From Verrucomicrobiales bacterium (GTDB lineage: Bacteria > Verrucomicrobiota > Verrucomicrobiia > Verrucomicrobiales > DEV007): DNA of 64,000 nt. How positions within the stretch are numbered: the stretch's first letter is position 1; the number at the start of each line of letters is the position of its first letter. The translations under genes were made by a program, and so were the position numbers. The stretch lies in the NCBI GenBank assembly GCA_029213005.1, contig JARGPI010000003.1, positions 62,001-126,000 on the forward strand, written 5' to 3'. Positions 52,844 to 61,600 of the stretch are shown in pieces. The notes beneath the pieces were generated by a model that did not search any database, was not told where the DNA came from, and saw nothing but the letters and a program-made list of their open reading frames with translations.

Positions 52844-54082
52844 ATGGGAATCGATTCCACAACGACAGCTGGTATGGTGGCGGCGGCGAGGGCAGTTTAT
52901 GCCTTAAAGGGTTACTCAGTGTTGCCTCAGGTCGACGGCGCGATGGGCGGTGTCGATTTTTGGGTCGTGGCGCCGAACTGTGACATCAAAATCGGGGTTC
53001 GGGTTCGTGCCGCTGATATGATTTTTAAAGACGAGGTGTCTGATACGATCAATCAGTTGAACGATGGCGAGTTCCTGCATTTTATCACTGATGGGAAATT
53101 CTCTTCCGATGTTGCCTCGCTAAATGCAGACGGCAAGGTCGTTACTTTAATTGATGGCGATCGGGCAAGGAAGACCTTCGCGGAATTTCCGGCATTGATG
53201 GCTCGCCTCGGTTTGATCGAACCTCCCCACGCCGTTCCCGCGGCTCCGGTGACTTCTCCAGTTCCGGTGGAAAAGAAATCGCTGCCACTGGTGTTTACTG
53301 TCGCCGGGATCTCTGTCGCGGTGCTACTGATTTTCGGTTTGGTGACGGCCGCCATCGCGATACCGAATATCGAGCGGTTTAACGAGGCGGCGATAGAAGC
53401 CCGGGACCGTAGAAATGCCCAGAATTTTGCATCGGTCTTCAGTGCTGCGAAGGTAGCCGGAGTTGATTTTGCGGCGGGTAATGATGATTTGATGGCGACA
53501 CTGTCGGCAATCAAGGAAGGTGCTACGATCAATCGAAATACGCCATCAGGTGGAAGTTACTTTGGGATTCCCCAAATTCCTTTGGAGGATATGGCCGAAG
53601 CGGCAAACTATCTGGCTTTGCAGGATGGACACCTTCACTACGTGCCTGATGAGATTTCCCGGAAAAATCTCCTCACCCTGAAAGAGGTCAAAAAGCGTGG
53701 AATCCAGAAGAAAAGCGATCAACCGCAGGGGAGCCGAAAGGCAATGGTAGCGGTTGAGGCGAAAAAGGAGGCGTCTGAAATCGTCCGTTTCATGGAGGAG
53801 GCAAAGTATCGCCGCAGCACCGATTACATGAAAATCGCCGGTAATGACAAGGATGTGGCGATTCAGCTTCTCATGTCGACGATTCGGAACTTTCTGGTGC
53901 GCACCGATCCTCATGAAATCCCGGAATTTGACCGCCGATACAGTGAAGAGTCAGAGATTCTCTATTTTGCCAAACAATTTCTGAAGGTCGAAGACGGGAA
54001 CCTTGTCATCAGCGATGATAATAGCGCCTACGAAAAGGCATTTGATGCGTATGTTATGAATGACCGGAAAGTTCCTGATTGA
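52844..54082 (+). CDS. Chimeric protein with internal type IV pilin-like helix
   Basis: 412 residues. Residues about 1-125 look like a cytoplasmic alpha/beta domain with a restriction-endonuclease-like pattern (AARAVYALKGYSVLPQ, GVDFWVV, IKIGVRVRAADM); this assignment is tentative. After a Pro/Val linker, about 146-172 is a hydrophobic helix ending AAIAIPNIERFNEAA, followed by a charged helix. This is very like the N-terminal alpha-1 of type IV pilins and pseudopilins, but in the middle of the protein. No prepilin peptidase motif (G-F/M) lies before it. The C-terminal half is charged and helical. Function unknown. The next gene starts within a few bases. Confidence 0.5.
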   Translation: MGIDSTTTAGMVAAARAVYALKGYSVLPQVDGAMGGVDFWVVAPNCDIKIGVRVRAADMIFKDEVSDTINQLNDGEFLHFITDGKFSSDVASLNADGKVVTLIDGDRARKTFAEFPALMARLGLIEPPHAVPAAPVTSPVPVEKKSLPLVFTVAGISVAVLLIFGLVTAAIAIPNIERFNEAAIEARDRRNAQNFASVFSAAKVAGVDFAAGNDDLMATLSAIKEGATINRNTPSGGSYFGIPQIPLEDMAEAANYLALQDGHLHYVPDEISRKNLLTLKEVKKRGIQKKSDQPQGSRKAMVAVEAKKEASEIVRFMEEAKYRRSTDYMKIAGNDKDVAIQLLMSTIRNFLVRTDPHEIPEFDRRYSEESEILYFAKQFLKVEDGNLVISDDNSAYEKAFDAYVMNDRKVPD

Positions 54083-54166
54083 TTGGAAATAGACTCGATC
54101 AGTCGGTTCGAACGCTTGCGAATTTCGGAAGACGTTCGTAAACTGGAACGTCCCGTTCCGAAAGAA

Positions 54167-54913
54167 ATGCGTTTCCTTCTTTATAACATCCGCTATGCCA
54201 CTGCGAAAAAGCGCCCTGTGTTTCCCTGGAGCGGTTATTTGAGCCAAACCGGACCACATCTGGGGCAAATCGTGGAGTTTATCAGAGATATCGATCCCGA
54301 TGTCGCCGGACTGGTCGAGGTCGATGCCGGCTCATTTCGAACCAAGGAGTCTCATCAGGCGGAAACGATGGCCGCTGCGCTGGGGCATTATCACAGTTTT
54401 AATTCGAAATACTGTGAATCGACCCGGGTTTCCAACCTGCCGGTTTTAAAGAAACAGGGGAACGCTTTTCTCGCAAAAGACTCGATCGTAAAAGAGCAGT
54501 TTCACTATTTCACCAAAGGGATGAAACGGCTCGTGATCGAACTGGAGTTGGAGCATGTTACGATTTTTCTGGTTCACCTCGCGCTGGGCTACAAAACCCG
54601 GCATCGCCAACTCGCTCAGCTCTATTCTTTGATCCGCGATATCGATCGTCCTCTCATTGTGGCTGGAGATTTCAACGCCCTGTGGGGTGAAGATGAGATC
54701 GATTTGTTTTTAGGGGCCACCAAATTGCTCGATGCCAATACTCAGAGCATCCCAACCTTCCCGAGTTGGAAACCGACCCGTCACCTCGATTTTATACTTC
54801 ACAGCCCTGAGATTGAAGTAAATAAATTTTGGATTCCGGAGGTTCAATTGTCAGATCACTTACCGCTGGTAATTGATTTTGATGTGAAGCCAAAAGCTTC
54901 CGTAAGTACCTAG
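54167..54913 (+). CDS. Endonuclease/exonuclease/phosphatase (EEP) family protein
   Basis: 248 residues from ATG 54167; a TTG at 54083, directly after the previous stop, would add 28 residues. The chosen start fits the family (MRFLLYNIRY) and has a ribosome site (GAAAG). Core motifs: DPDVAGLVEVDAGSF with the metal-binding Glu, HLALGYKTRHRQL, VAGDFNAL with the catalytic Asp/Asn, and LSDHLPLVIDF. These enzymes hydrolyse phosphodiesters of nucleic acids, phospholipids or inositol phosphates. The substrate is unknown. Confidence 0.85.
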   Translation: MRFLLYNIRYATAKKRPVFPWSGYLSQTGPHLGQIVEFIRDIDPDVAGLVEVDAGSFRTKESHQAETMAAALGHYHSFNSKYCESTRVSNLPVLKKQGNAFLAKDSIVKEQFHYFTKGMKRLVIELELEHVTIFLVHLALGYKTRHRQLAQLYSLIRDIDRPLIVAGDFNALWGEDEIDLFLGATKLLDANTQSIPTFPSWKPTRHLDFILHSPEIEVNKFWIPEVQLSDHLPLVIDFDVKPKASVST

Positions 54914-54977
54914 TGAATCCGGGTGTGAAATTGCATTCATGACCCGGATGGGTTGATCTACCGTAGCGAAAGAAAAA

Positions 54978-55442
54978 CTAGGCTCTTCTCACGTTGGGAT
55001 CGGCTACCCAGTAGAGGATGAAGGTGATGAGCTGTAGTCCCGCCACACCCAGGATGCCGAGAGGAACGGCTTTTTCGGCGAGTGCGGTGATGTCAGGTAT
55101 GTTATTGAGGAATGAAGCGTTAAGCACTTCGCTTCCCTGAGCCCGGTAGAGCGCGATAACCCCGATCTGGCCGATGATAGCGAGCACTCCGGCGAGAATG
55201 TCGCCAAAGTTAATCGACTCCTTTTGTTTCTTCATGATGTAGCGGAGCAGCAGGACGACTGCCATCGCTATGGTTACCGGAACCAGTAGCACGGGTAGGT
55301 ATTGTGTCGCGTAGGTGACTACCGGCGAAACCGTCTCCGTCATTTCGGGTCTTGTTACGAGGTAGAAACTGAGAAACGCCATTGCCAGAAGTAACAAAGC
55401 AACGCGATTCAGGTTATAGATGAAGTTAGCGAGTGTTCTCAT
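54978..55442 (-). CDS. Small integral membrane protein, unknown function
   Basis: 154 residues with four hydrophobic segments (about 12-32, 48-68, 81-99 and 126-146). The loop between segments 2 and 3 is basic (KKQKES), which favours a cytoplasmic loop. No family recognised. Followed on the same strand by nothing, and 62 bp downstream of rpe. Confidence 0.6.
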   Translation of the reverse strand: MRTLANFIYNLNRVALLLLAMAFLSFYLVTRPEMTETVSPVVTYATQYLPVLLVPVTIAMAVVLLLRYIMKKQKESINFGDILAGVLAIIGQIGVIALYRAQGSEVLNASFLNNIPDITALAEKAVPLGILGVAGLQLITFILYWVADPNVRRA

Positions 55443-55504
55443 ATGACAGAACTATGCACACCCACCAACCGCTTTGCAGTTATGAAAGAAGACGCTTTTT
55501 ATAA

Positions 55505-56170
55505 TCAGGCCAGCCGCATCATTTCGACGGACTCAGCCATATCCTTGGCCCGGAATAATGAGGTGCCGGCCACCATAACATTAGCTCCGTGAGCGGCCGC
55601 TATCGCGACAGTTGCCGTATCGATTCCACCGTCGACTTCGATATGGTAGTGGAGGTCGTGTTTCCGCCTCCAATCGCGGCCTGCAGCCACCTTCGGCATA
55701 GTTTCCTCCTCCATGAAGGCCTGCCCGCCAAATCCCGGACGCACCGTCATGACGAGAAGCAGGTCGATCTGATCGAGGTAGGGTTCCACGGTATGGAAAT
55801 GGGAATCAGGATTGATGGCCAAACCGCACTTGCAGCCGGCTTCCCGGATTTTCTTCAGGGTATCGCTCACATCGTGTTCCGCTTCGACGTGAACCGTGAT
55901 TCGATCAGCACCGGCTTTTACAAATGCAGGCAAATAGACGTCGGGACGCTCGATCATGAGGTGCACATCGAGAGGCAGGCCGGCATGGGGCCGGACCGCT
56001 GCGACAAACTGGGGGCCGAACGAGATATTGGGCACAAAATGGCCATCCATCACATCGAGATGGAGCCAGTCGGCACCTGCGGATTCAGCGCGAGCGATTT
56101 CGTCAGCGATATGGGCCCAATCGGCAGCAAGAATAGAAGGGGCGATGATTCGACGGTTGCAGTCTTCCAT
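55505..56170 (-). CDS. rpe: Ribulose-phosphate 3-epimerase
   Basis: 221 residues from the ATG at 56170 (an upstream start would extend into the palindrome array region). Complete TIM-barrel signatures: LHLDVMDGHFVPNIS with metal-binding His and Asp, LDVHLMIE, VMTVRPGFGGQ and VDGGI. It interconverts ribulose 5-phosphate and xylulose 5-phosphate in the pentose phosphate pathway. Divergent from tadA; a 22-bp palindrome array lies between them. Confidence 0.96.
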   Translation of the reverse strand: MEDCNRRIIAPSILAADWAHIADEIARAESAGADWLHLDVMDGHFVPNISFGPQFVAAVRPHAGLPLDVHLMIERPDVYLPAFVKAGADRITVHVEAEHDVSDTLKKIREAGCKCGLAINPDSHFHTVEPYLDQIDLLLVMTVRPGFGGQAFMEEETMPKVAAGRDWRRKHDLHYHIEVDGGIDTATVAIAAAHGANVMVAGTSLFRAKDMAESVEMMRLA

Positions 56171-56229
56171 GTTCGGGGAATATCTTCGCGGGGACCCGAA
56201 CACGCAAAGGATTTATCGATTGAAACGAT

Positions 56230-56264
56230 TGTACCCTGTACGATTTGGGACTGTACAGGGTACA
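56230..56264. repeat. 22-bp phased palindrome array, site D (two units)
   Basis: Cores TGTACCCTGTACG (56230-56242, one mismatch) and TGTACAGGGTACA (56252-56264), 22 bp start to start, with spacer ATTTGGGAC. The array fills most of the 113-bp gap between the divergent rpe and tadA starts and ends about 20 bp before the tadA ATG. Confidence 0.86.
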
Positions 56265-56283
56265 ATTTAGAAAACAAAGGAAC

Positions 56284-56832
56284 ATGTCATCTCCGGAAGA
56301 ACACGAAGAAGAGGAATCGATCATCGATTTGTCGAGCGATCTCTTTATGATGAGCCAGGCGATGCGTCAGGCTCAAAACGCTTACCTGGATGAAGAAGTG
56401 CCGATCGGCGCGGTCATCGTTTTTGAGGGCAGAATTATTGCACGAGCGCACAATCAGGTGGAGACGCTGAAGGATGCGACCGCTCACGCCGAGATGTTGG
56501 CGCTCACTCAGGCTCAATCCGCGATGGGTGACTGGCGGTTAAATGACTGTGATCTCTACGTGACCAAGGAGCCCTGCCCGATGTGTGCCGGGGCGATTGT
56601 CCACTGTCGGATCAAGAGGGTGATTTTCGGTTGTATCGATGACAAAGGCGGGGCCTGCGGAGGGTTCATCAATTTGCTTCAGCAACCGACTCTCAATCAC
56701 CAGAGCGAGGTCACCCACGGGGTGCTCGGGGATGAATCGAAAATGCTGATCCAGACCTTTTTTGCGGAAGCCCGCGAGAAAAAGAAACGGGCCGCGAAAC
56801 GTGGACCGGATCAATCCCCGTATCTCAATTGA
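56284..56832 (+). CDS. tadA: tRNA-specific adenosine deaminase
   Basis: 182 residues from ATG 56284, just after an ACAAAGG ribosome site. Zinc site: THAEM region (here TAHAEMLAL) and KEPCPMCAGAI; conserved VPIGAVIV before it and RVIFGC after it. TadA converts A34 of tRNA-Arg to inosine. The acidic N-terminus (EEHEEEESIIDLSS) and basic C-terminal tail (KKRAAKRG) are longer than in E. coli. Convergent with the exported Sel1 protein, whose stop is 2 bp away. Confidence 0.95.
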   Translation: MSSPEEHEEEESIIDLSSDLFMMSQAMRQAQNAYLDEEVPIGAVIVFEGRIIARAHNQVETLKDATAHAEMLALTQAQSAMGDWRLNDCDLYVTKEPCPMCAGAIVHCRIKRVIFGCIDDKGGACGGFINLLQQPTLNHQSEVTHGVLGDESKMLIQTFFAEAREKKKRAAKRGPDQSPYLN

Positions 56833-56834
56833 GA

Positions 56835-59033
56835 TCAATTCCCGTATCTCTCAGCCAGCATTTTACCGGCATTTCCGAAGTTCTGAGCGGCGGCGAACTG
56901 TAAGTAAGTTTTTGCCAGATCCGCATCTTTGGGGATTCCGATCCGGTTGTTGTAATAGGTGTCGGCGAGGACGTATTTGGAGAGAATTGAGCGGTCGAGC
57001 GACTGATTCAACAGCGCAATGCCGATATCCCGATCCGAGTCCCAGTCCGGGCCGTTGATCAATTTGCGACGTTTCTGGTAAGCGGTATTCAGCAGGATCC
57101 AGCCTTTCATCGCCTGGCCGAAGGAATTCCCCAGATCAGCGGAGTAGGAAAAAGCGGCAAGAGCGGAATCCCGGGCTCTTCCGGACCGATGGCCCCGTTC
57201 GCACTGACCGAAACGAAGAAAACCGTATAGATTTTTAGAGAAAATATGGTCCGGAACATCAACGGATTCGATGTCCTCGATTTTCCCGCGGTTCAAATCG
57301 TTGTAGAGGCGGTTGCAGCTCTCCACGGCAGCCGCGTCCGAGTTTCCGATTAAAATCGATGTCTGGATGGCGCGGGCTTCGATTTCATCGCGCTCCCCGA
57401 TGGCGAGACGGGATAACAACGCTCCGGCTTCAGAATAACCATCGAACGCCGCATCGAGAATGGCTTTGCGGTGATGGCGAACTTTGTTCCGAAAATCCTG
57501 GCTTTCGATCGACCTTTCCTGCCTTGTTTCGGTGGAATCGAGATTTGCGTTTCGGGAGATCCACAGACTGATCGTGGAATCGAAGTCTGCTTTGGCAAAA
57601 TCGGGCTCCAAGTCGGCAAAAAACGGCACCATAGGATAGGAGGTGATGCTGAGGGGATACTCTGCAAACCGCTTCCGCTCATCATAGTGAAGCCAGAAAT
57701 GGCACAGCGCGAGCCACTCACTCCTCAATGGCGGGTCACAGGTGTAGATTTGCCGCGCCAGCTCCTCCCGGGTGATGACGTAGGGAAGAAATGAGAAGAT
57801 GGCACCTTCGCCGACCGGTTTATCGAGTTCGTGTGCCCATTTTCCGTTCTGGACCACGCCATACTGGTTCATCCGGGTCCAGCCCAGAATCTTCAGGGGG
57901 GCGTTGGGGGCGTTGGTGACCTCAAACGCATTCTGAGGTGTATTGCGGAATGAACCAACGGCATAAATGACACCGCCACTCGCCTCGATATAATCCGGCT
58001 CCTGAGGGGATGCGACCATCTGGTTTACAGCGTTGATCGCTTCCCTAAGCGTGGTTGGCTGTCCGGTGAGCGGATTGAACTTCGCGACTCGCCAGGACGT
58101 GGCATTTTCCTCGGTGCGAAATTCGATTTTGGAAGTGAGAGCCTCAACTTGAGTTGAAATTTGCTGACGTTCCGCGATTTCATCGACCTGGTTGGTCAGG
58201 TTGACGGCTCTTCCATTCGAACGGTCTATCGCCAGTCTCAAGTCGCCGCTTTCCAGCGCGTCGAGGATCTGCTCGGATTGAGTGGTCGAAAGCATCGCCC
58301 GGAATCGAACGGGATAGCCTGAGGGCCGATTGGCGGGGACTTCAAATTCCTGCTTCATCTCCCCGGCAACAAAACAGAGCGCTTCCGCCCGGGTTTGGCG
58401 ATTCGATGTCTGAACGGGAATCGAGTAGTTCGAAAAGTGATAGGCGTCGTCCGTATCGTTGAAAAATTCGACGGTAAACTCAATGTGCCGGTTTTTGATG
58501 GCCCGCTGTTTTTCCAGTTTCTGAAATTCAGAGCGGCACTCTTTGACCGTCTCGACGCGGTCGAGGCTCTTTTTCAGGTCAAAAGAAACGGCGAGATGGC
58601 TTTGCGACTGGAAATCGTCCCCCGCCTTTTTGAGAAGGTTGCCGCCGGGGAGAAGGGAAAGAAAAATCGCTGTGGGGTCCGAGTTGATTCCGTGAGTGGC
58701 TCCACTGCCCACGCTGAGACCACCGCCAACGGTGAAGGAGGTTTTTCGCTGAGTGATCGTTTCATCGCCTGCGGTCTGTTCCAGTTTGTCGATCTGAGAC
58801 TGATCGAGATCCCATCCCACTGTGACATCGCTGACCCACCACGAAAAAGCGGGTACATCGGGAAGCAGGGGATTGGGATCGATACCATCCGGGACCAGAT
58901 CACCGTCGGAGTCGGTGGCGACTTGTGCAGTTACAATGGTCGGAGTGAGCTGGGTGGGCGGTTCTTCCTGGGAAAAGGCGAAAGAAAGGAATCCAGCGGT
59001 GGTAAGGAATGCGGTAAGAAGAATATTCTTCAT
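56835..59033 (-). CDS. Exported protein with a thrombospondin-3-like motif and Sel1-like repeats
   Basis: 732 residues. Signal peptide ends near AFSQE. A short calcium-binding-type motif DSDGDLVPDGIDPNP (about 43-57) resembles thrombospondin type 3 repeats. A beta-rich central part (about 110-300) and a mixed region follow. From about 500 onward there are helical Sel1/TPR-like repeats (ALLSRLAIGERDE, AMKGWILLNTAY, ALLNQSLDRSILSKYVLADTYYNN). No enzyme motif seen. Sel1 proteins usually serve as exported adaptors. A single gene between the tadA and M15 peptidase genes. Confidence 0.62.
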   Translation of the reverse strand: MKNILLTAFLTTAGFLSFAFSQEEPPTQLTPTIVTAQVATDSDGDLVPDGIDPNPLLPDVPAFSWWVSDVTVGWDLDQSQIDKLEQTAGDETITQRKTSFTVGGGLSVGSGATHGINSDPTAIFLSLLPGGNLLKKAGDDFQSQSHLAVSFDLKKSLDRVETVKECRSEFQKLEKQRAIKNRHIEFTVEFFNDTDDAYHFSNYSIPVQTSNRQTRAEALCFVAGEMKQEFEVPANRPSGYPVRFRAMLSTTQSEQILDALESGDLRLAIDRSNGRAVNLTNQVDEIAERQQISTQVEALTSKIEFRTEENATSWRVAKFNPLTGQPTTLREAINAVNQMVASPQEPDYIEASGGVIYAVGSFRNTPQNAFEVTNAPNAPLKILGWTRMNQYGVVQNGKWAHELDKPVGEGAIFSFLPYVITREELARQIYTCDPPLRSEWLALCHFWLHYDERKRFAEYPLSITSYPMVPFFADLEPDFAKADFDSTISLWISRNANLDSTETRQERSIESQDFRNKVRHHRKAILDAAFDGYSEAGALLSRLAIGERDEIEARAIQTSILIGNSDAAAVESCNRLYNDLNRGKIEDIESVDVPDHIFSKNLYGFLRFGQCERGHRSGRARDSALAAFSYSADLGNSFGQAMKGWILLNTAYQKRRKLINGPDWDSDRDIGIALLNQSLDRSILSKYVLADTYYNNRIGIPKDADLAKTYLQFAAAQNFGNAGKMLAERYGN

Positions 59034-59183
59034 GGCAGGCAGAGCATCAGGTAGGTCAAAATTTTGAGTCGATTGACCGGAAAGTCAACGGACTGCCATC
59101 GGCAGCCCAAAACTCAAAAGGGTTCCTACCGGAAACGATTTAGTCTTCAACTTATTGGACAAAATCGACGACCCGGCCGTGGC

Positions 59184-59957
59184 CTAAACCGGGATTCCCC
59201 AGTTGGCGTTCTTTCCGCGGGTATCGATATGAATGAACGTCGAATAGACGCCGATACCGCCTTTGAATATTCCTTTATCCCGCAGTTTTTTCGCGGCGCG
59301 GGCCGCTTCCTTCGGCGAGCAGGCGAACATGAGATCCAGAGCCATATTCCGCGTGTGATAAGAGTTGGAAGCCGCTCCCGGGCAGGCCGCATTGTACTTC
59401 GGGCTGCGGTAGGCGGAATTGATCATTTTTAAGGGCACTCCCAGTTCTGTGACGAGAGCATCCGCCACTTCCAGGGTGGTTTTCATTCGCTTCCAGTAAC
59501 GCTCGGGAGGGAGTTCGTTGCAGACTCCTCCCAGTTCGTTCCGGTGGGGGCGAATCACATCCTCCGGGGAAATATTCTTCAGAGAAAGCGAGGCCAGATA
59601 GCTGGAATACTTATCCTCGTTCTTCAGTTTTACCCGCTGGACCTTGTAAGTGGGGTCTGCTGCCGGAGGTGTTGCCGTCACAGGTTTTCGCGTCACTTCC
59701 TCAATGATCGGCTCGGGTAAAACCCGGTAAGCGAAGGCCCTGACATGACTCCAGCCTTTTTCGAGCAGATTTGTGATCGTGGCTCCGATCGCAATGAGAA
59801 GTGCTGAAGAAAGCATAAATTGCAGAAACCAGCGGCGTCGTTTTACCGGTTTATAACGGTTTACTTTATCAATCAGTGCGGGATCAATGGCGATGAAGGA
59901 GGAATCACCTTCAAAATCATTAATCCCGTAATTAGGAAGGTCTCGACCGGAGGGCAT
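59184..59957 (-). CDS. M15-type peptidase (DD-carboxypeptidase-like), membrane anchored
   Basis: 257 residues. A polar N-terminus (about 40 residues) precedes a membrane helix (about 44-63, FMLSSALLIAIGATI). The periplasmic part carries SAYRSPKYN, then SYHTRNMALDLM with the H-x6-D zinc motif of peptidase M15, and FIHIDTRG with the last zinc His. Family members trim peptidoglycan peptides. Two divergent features: it is tail-exposed on a type II topology, and the gene is divergent from rex. Confidence 0.82.
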   Translation of the reverse strand: MPSGRDLPNYGINDFEGDSSFIAIDPALIDKVNRYKPVKRRRWFLQFMLSSALLIAIGATITNLLEKGWSHVRAFAYRVLPEPIIEEVTRKPVTATPPAADPTYKVQRVKLKNEDKYSSYLASLSLKNISPEDVIRPHRNELGGVCNELPPERYWKRMKTTLEVADALVTELGVPLKMINSAYRSPKYNAACPGAASNSYHTRNMALDLMFACSPKEAARAAKKLRDKGIFKGGIGVYSTFIHIDTRGKNANWGIPV

Positions 59958-60060
59958 GTGGGTAACGGAATGGGTTATCGGTTGATACTAAATCGAGTGA
60001 TCCAGCTAAGGATGTGAAGCGTTTCGTCGTCTAAACAACATCAATCAGACCCTTATCGGG

Positions 60061-60075
60061 TTTGAATTATTCAAA
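60061..60075. promoter_or_regulatory. Palindrome upstream of rex (possible autoregulatory operator)
   Basis: TTTGAAT-T-ATTCAAA, a perfect 7-bp inverted repeat, 17 bp before the rex start. It loosely resembles the Rex operator (TTGTGAA-N4-TTCACAA), but is shorter and lacks the outer bases. Confidence 0.35.
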
Positions 60076-60092
60076 TTTAGCGCGATTTTTTT

Positions 60093-60722
60093 GTGGTGGA
60101 AAAAGTAGAAATTCCAAAGAAGACAGTTTATCGGCTTTCGATTTATTCGAGGTGCCTGGAGAAACTGGCTGAGAATCAAGTTGAAACGGTTTCTTCAGTC
60201 GCTTTAGCAAAAGCCGCCGGGGTAAAGCCGCCTCAACTGAGGAAGGACCTTGGTTACGTGGGCCAGTTTGGAACCCGTGGACTGGGCTACAGCGTCGGGC
60301 CGCTTTCGAAAGCGATTGCGGGTATCCTCGGCTCGGCCCGTTTGCAACCGGTGGTTATTATCGGGGTGGGTAATCTCGGTTCTGCTTTGATGCGTTACAG
60401 CGGATTCAAAAAGGAGGGTTTTGAGATCATCGCCGCTTTTGACCGTTTTCCCGAGCAGGTCGAAGAGCGAACTCCGACCATCAATATTCCGGTTCACGAT
60501 GTCGAGGATCTCGGCGAGTACATCACGGCTCACGAAGTGAAAATGGCGATTCTCGCGGTGCCGGGTGAGGCCGCCCAGCAGGTTGCCAATGTATTGGTGG
60601 AAGCCGGTGTTCAGGCGATTCTGAACTTTTCTCCGCTCGTCCTGCAAGTTCCCGAAGAGGTGATCGTCAACCATGTTGATTTAGCGGTCGAGCTGGAAAG
60701 CCTGAGCTATTTTATCAACTGA
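60093..60722 (+). CDS. rex: Redox-sensing transcriptional repressor Rex
   Basis: 209 residues, from GTG 60093 or 60096. Winged-helix N-terminus (YRLSIYSRCLEKL, VSSVALAKAAGVKPPQLRKDL) with the LGYVGQFGTRGLGY segment. Rossmann domain GVGNLGSAL near 91-99 binds NADH, and DLAVELESLSYF closes the dimer. Rex senses the NADH/NAD ratio and represses genes for low-oxygen metabolism. It is the first gene of a unit with ogg, tonB, exbB and exbD. Presence of korAB in the window fits a redox-regulated metabolism. Confidence 0.95.
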   Translation: MVEKVEIPKKTVYRLSIYSRCLEKLAENQVETVSSVALAKAAGVKPPQLRKDLGYVGQFGTRGLGYSVGPLSKAIAGILGSARLQPVVIIGVGNLGSALMRYSGFKKEGFEIIAAFDRFPEQVEERTPTINIPVHDVEDLGEYITAHEVKMAILAVPGEAAQQVANVLVEAGVQAILNFSPLVLQVPEEVIVNHVDLAVELESLSYFIN

Positions 60723-60736
60723 TCATTTCACCGGGT

Positions 60737-61600
60737 ATGACGGCGAAAACCACCACATTGTCCGTCGATTATTGTTTTGACCTCGCTGAAACGCTGAACT
60801 CAGGTCAGGTTTTTCATTGGGAAGAGCACTGTTTCGGGGGCATCGACGGCTTTGCAGGTTGCATCGGAGAGGCTCCTCCCGTCTGGATAGCCCAGACCGG
60901 CGAAAGCGAAATCACGACGTTGCGGGGCGCTGAGGATCTGGTCTCGGAATATCTGGGACTCGATCAGCCGATCGATCAGATTCATTCCAGTTTTCCTCAA
61001 AATGATGAATTTCTGGACCTTTCGATTTCTTTTTGTCCGGGGCTTCGTTTGATCCGGCAACCGATGTGGGAATGCCTCGCTACGTTTATCACCTCATCAC
61101 TGAAGCAGGTCGCTCATATCCGGGCGATTTCTCTGACTTTACGGGAGCGGTATGGAGTCGCTCATCAGTGGGACGGGAAAGTGTTTTATTCCTACCCGAC
61201 GCCGCTAGCGATTGCCGAAGCGGGTGAAGAAGCGCTCAGGAAATGTTCCCTCGGTTACCGCGCCAAGTCGCTGCAGCTGGCCGGGCAGATGATCAGTTCC
61301 GGTGAGATCGATTTGGAAGGTCTGCCGGAGATGACGACGGAGCAAGCCGTAGCCGAGTTGACCAGGTTGCACGGCGTCGGTGACAAAATCGCTCATTGCG
61401 CACTTTTGTTCGGTGGGGGACGATGGGAAATGTTCCCGATCGATGTCTGGATCGAGCGCGTTCTCCGAAAGCCGTATCGCAAGCGGGTCAAAGGCGTAAA
61501 GTTACAAAAATGGGCCATGAAATACTTTGGTCCCAACGCCGGATACGCCCAACAATACCTCTTTCATTTCGCTCGAAAGTCGGTAAGTGTTAATGACTGA
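60737..61600 (+). CDS. 8-oxoguanine DNA glycosylase (Ogg1-like HhH-GPD)
   Basis: 287 residues. N-terminal OGG_N-like domain (FDLAETLNSGQVFHW). HhH-GPD core: TRLHGVGDKIAHC, with the catalytic Lys in GDK, and PIDVWIERVL with the catalytic Asp. The arrangement matches eukaryote-like Ogg1 rather than the bacterial AlkA. It removes 8-oxoguanine and cleaves the strand as a lyase. It follows rex by 14 bp and overlaps the TonB gene start by 8 bp. Confidence 0.87.
   Translation: MTAKTTTLSVDYCFDLAETLNSGQVFHWEEHCFGGIDGFAGCIGEAPPVWIAQTGESEITTLRGAEDLVSEYLGLDQPIDQIHSSFPQNDEFLDLSISFCPGLRLIRQPMWECLATFITSSLKQVAHIRAISLTLRERYGVAHQWDGKVFYSYPTPLAIAEAGEEALRKCSLGYRAKSLQLAGQMISSGEIDLEGLPEMTTEQAVAELTRLHGVGDKIAHCALLFGGGRWEMFPIDVWIERVLRKPYRKRVKGVKLQKWAMKYFGPNAGYAQQYLFHFARKSVSVND

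Noticed and set aside
55589..56350. 253-codon frame on the plus strand
   Set aside because: Antisense to rpe, which has complete family motifs.
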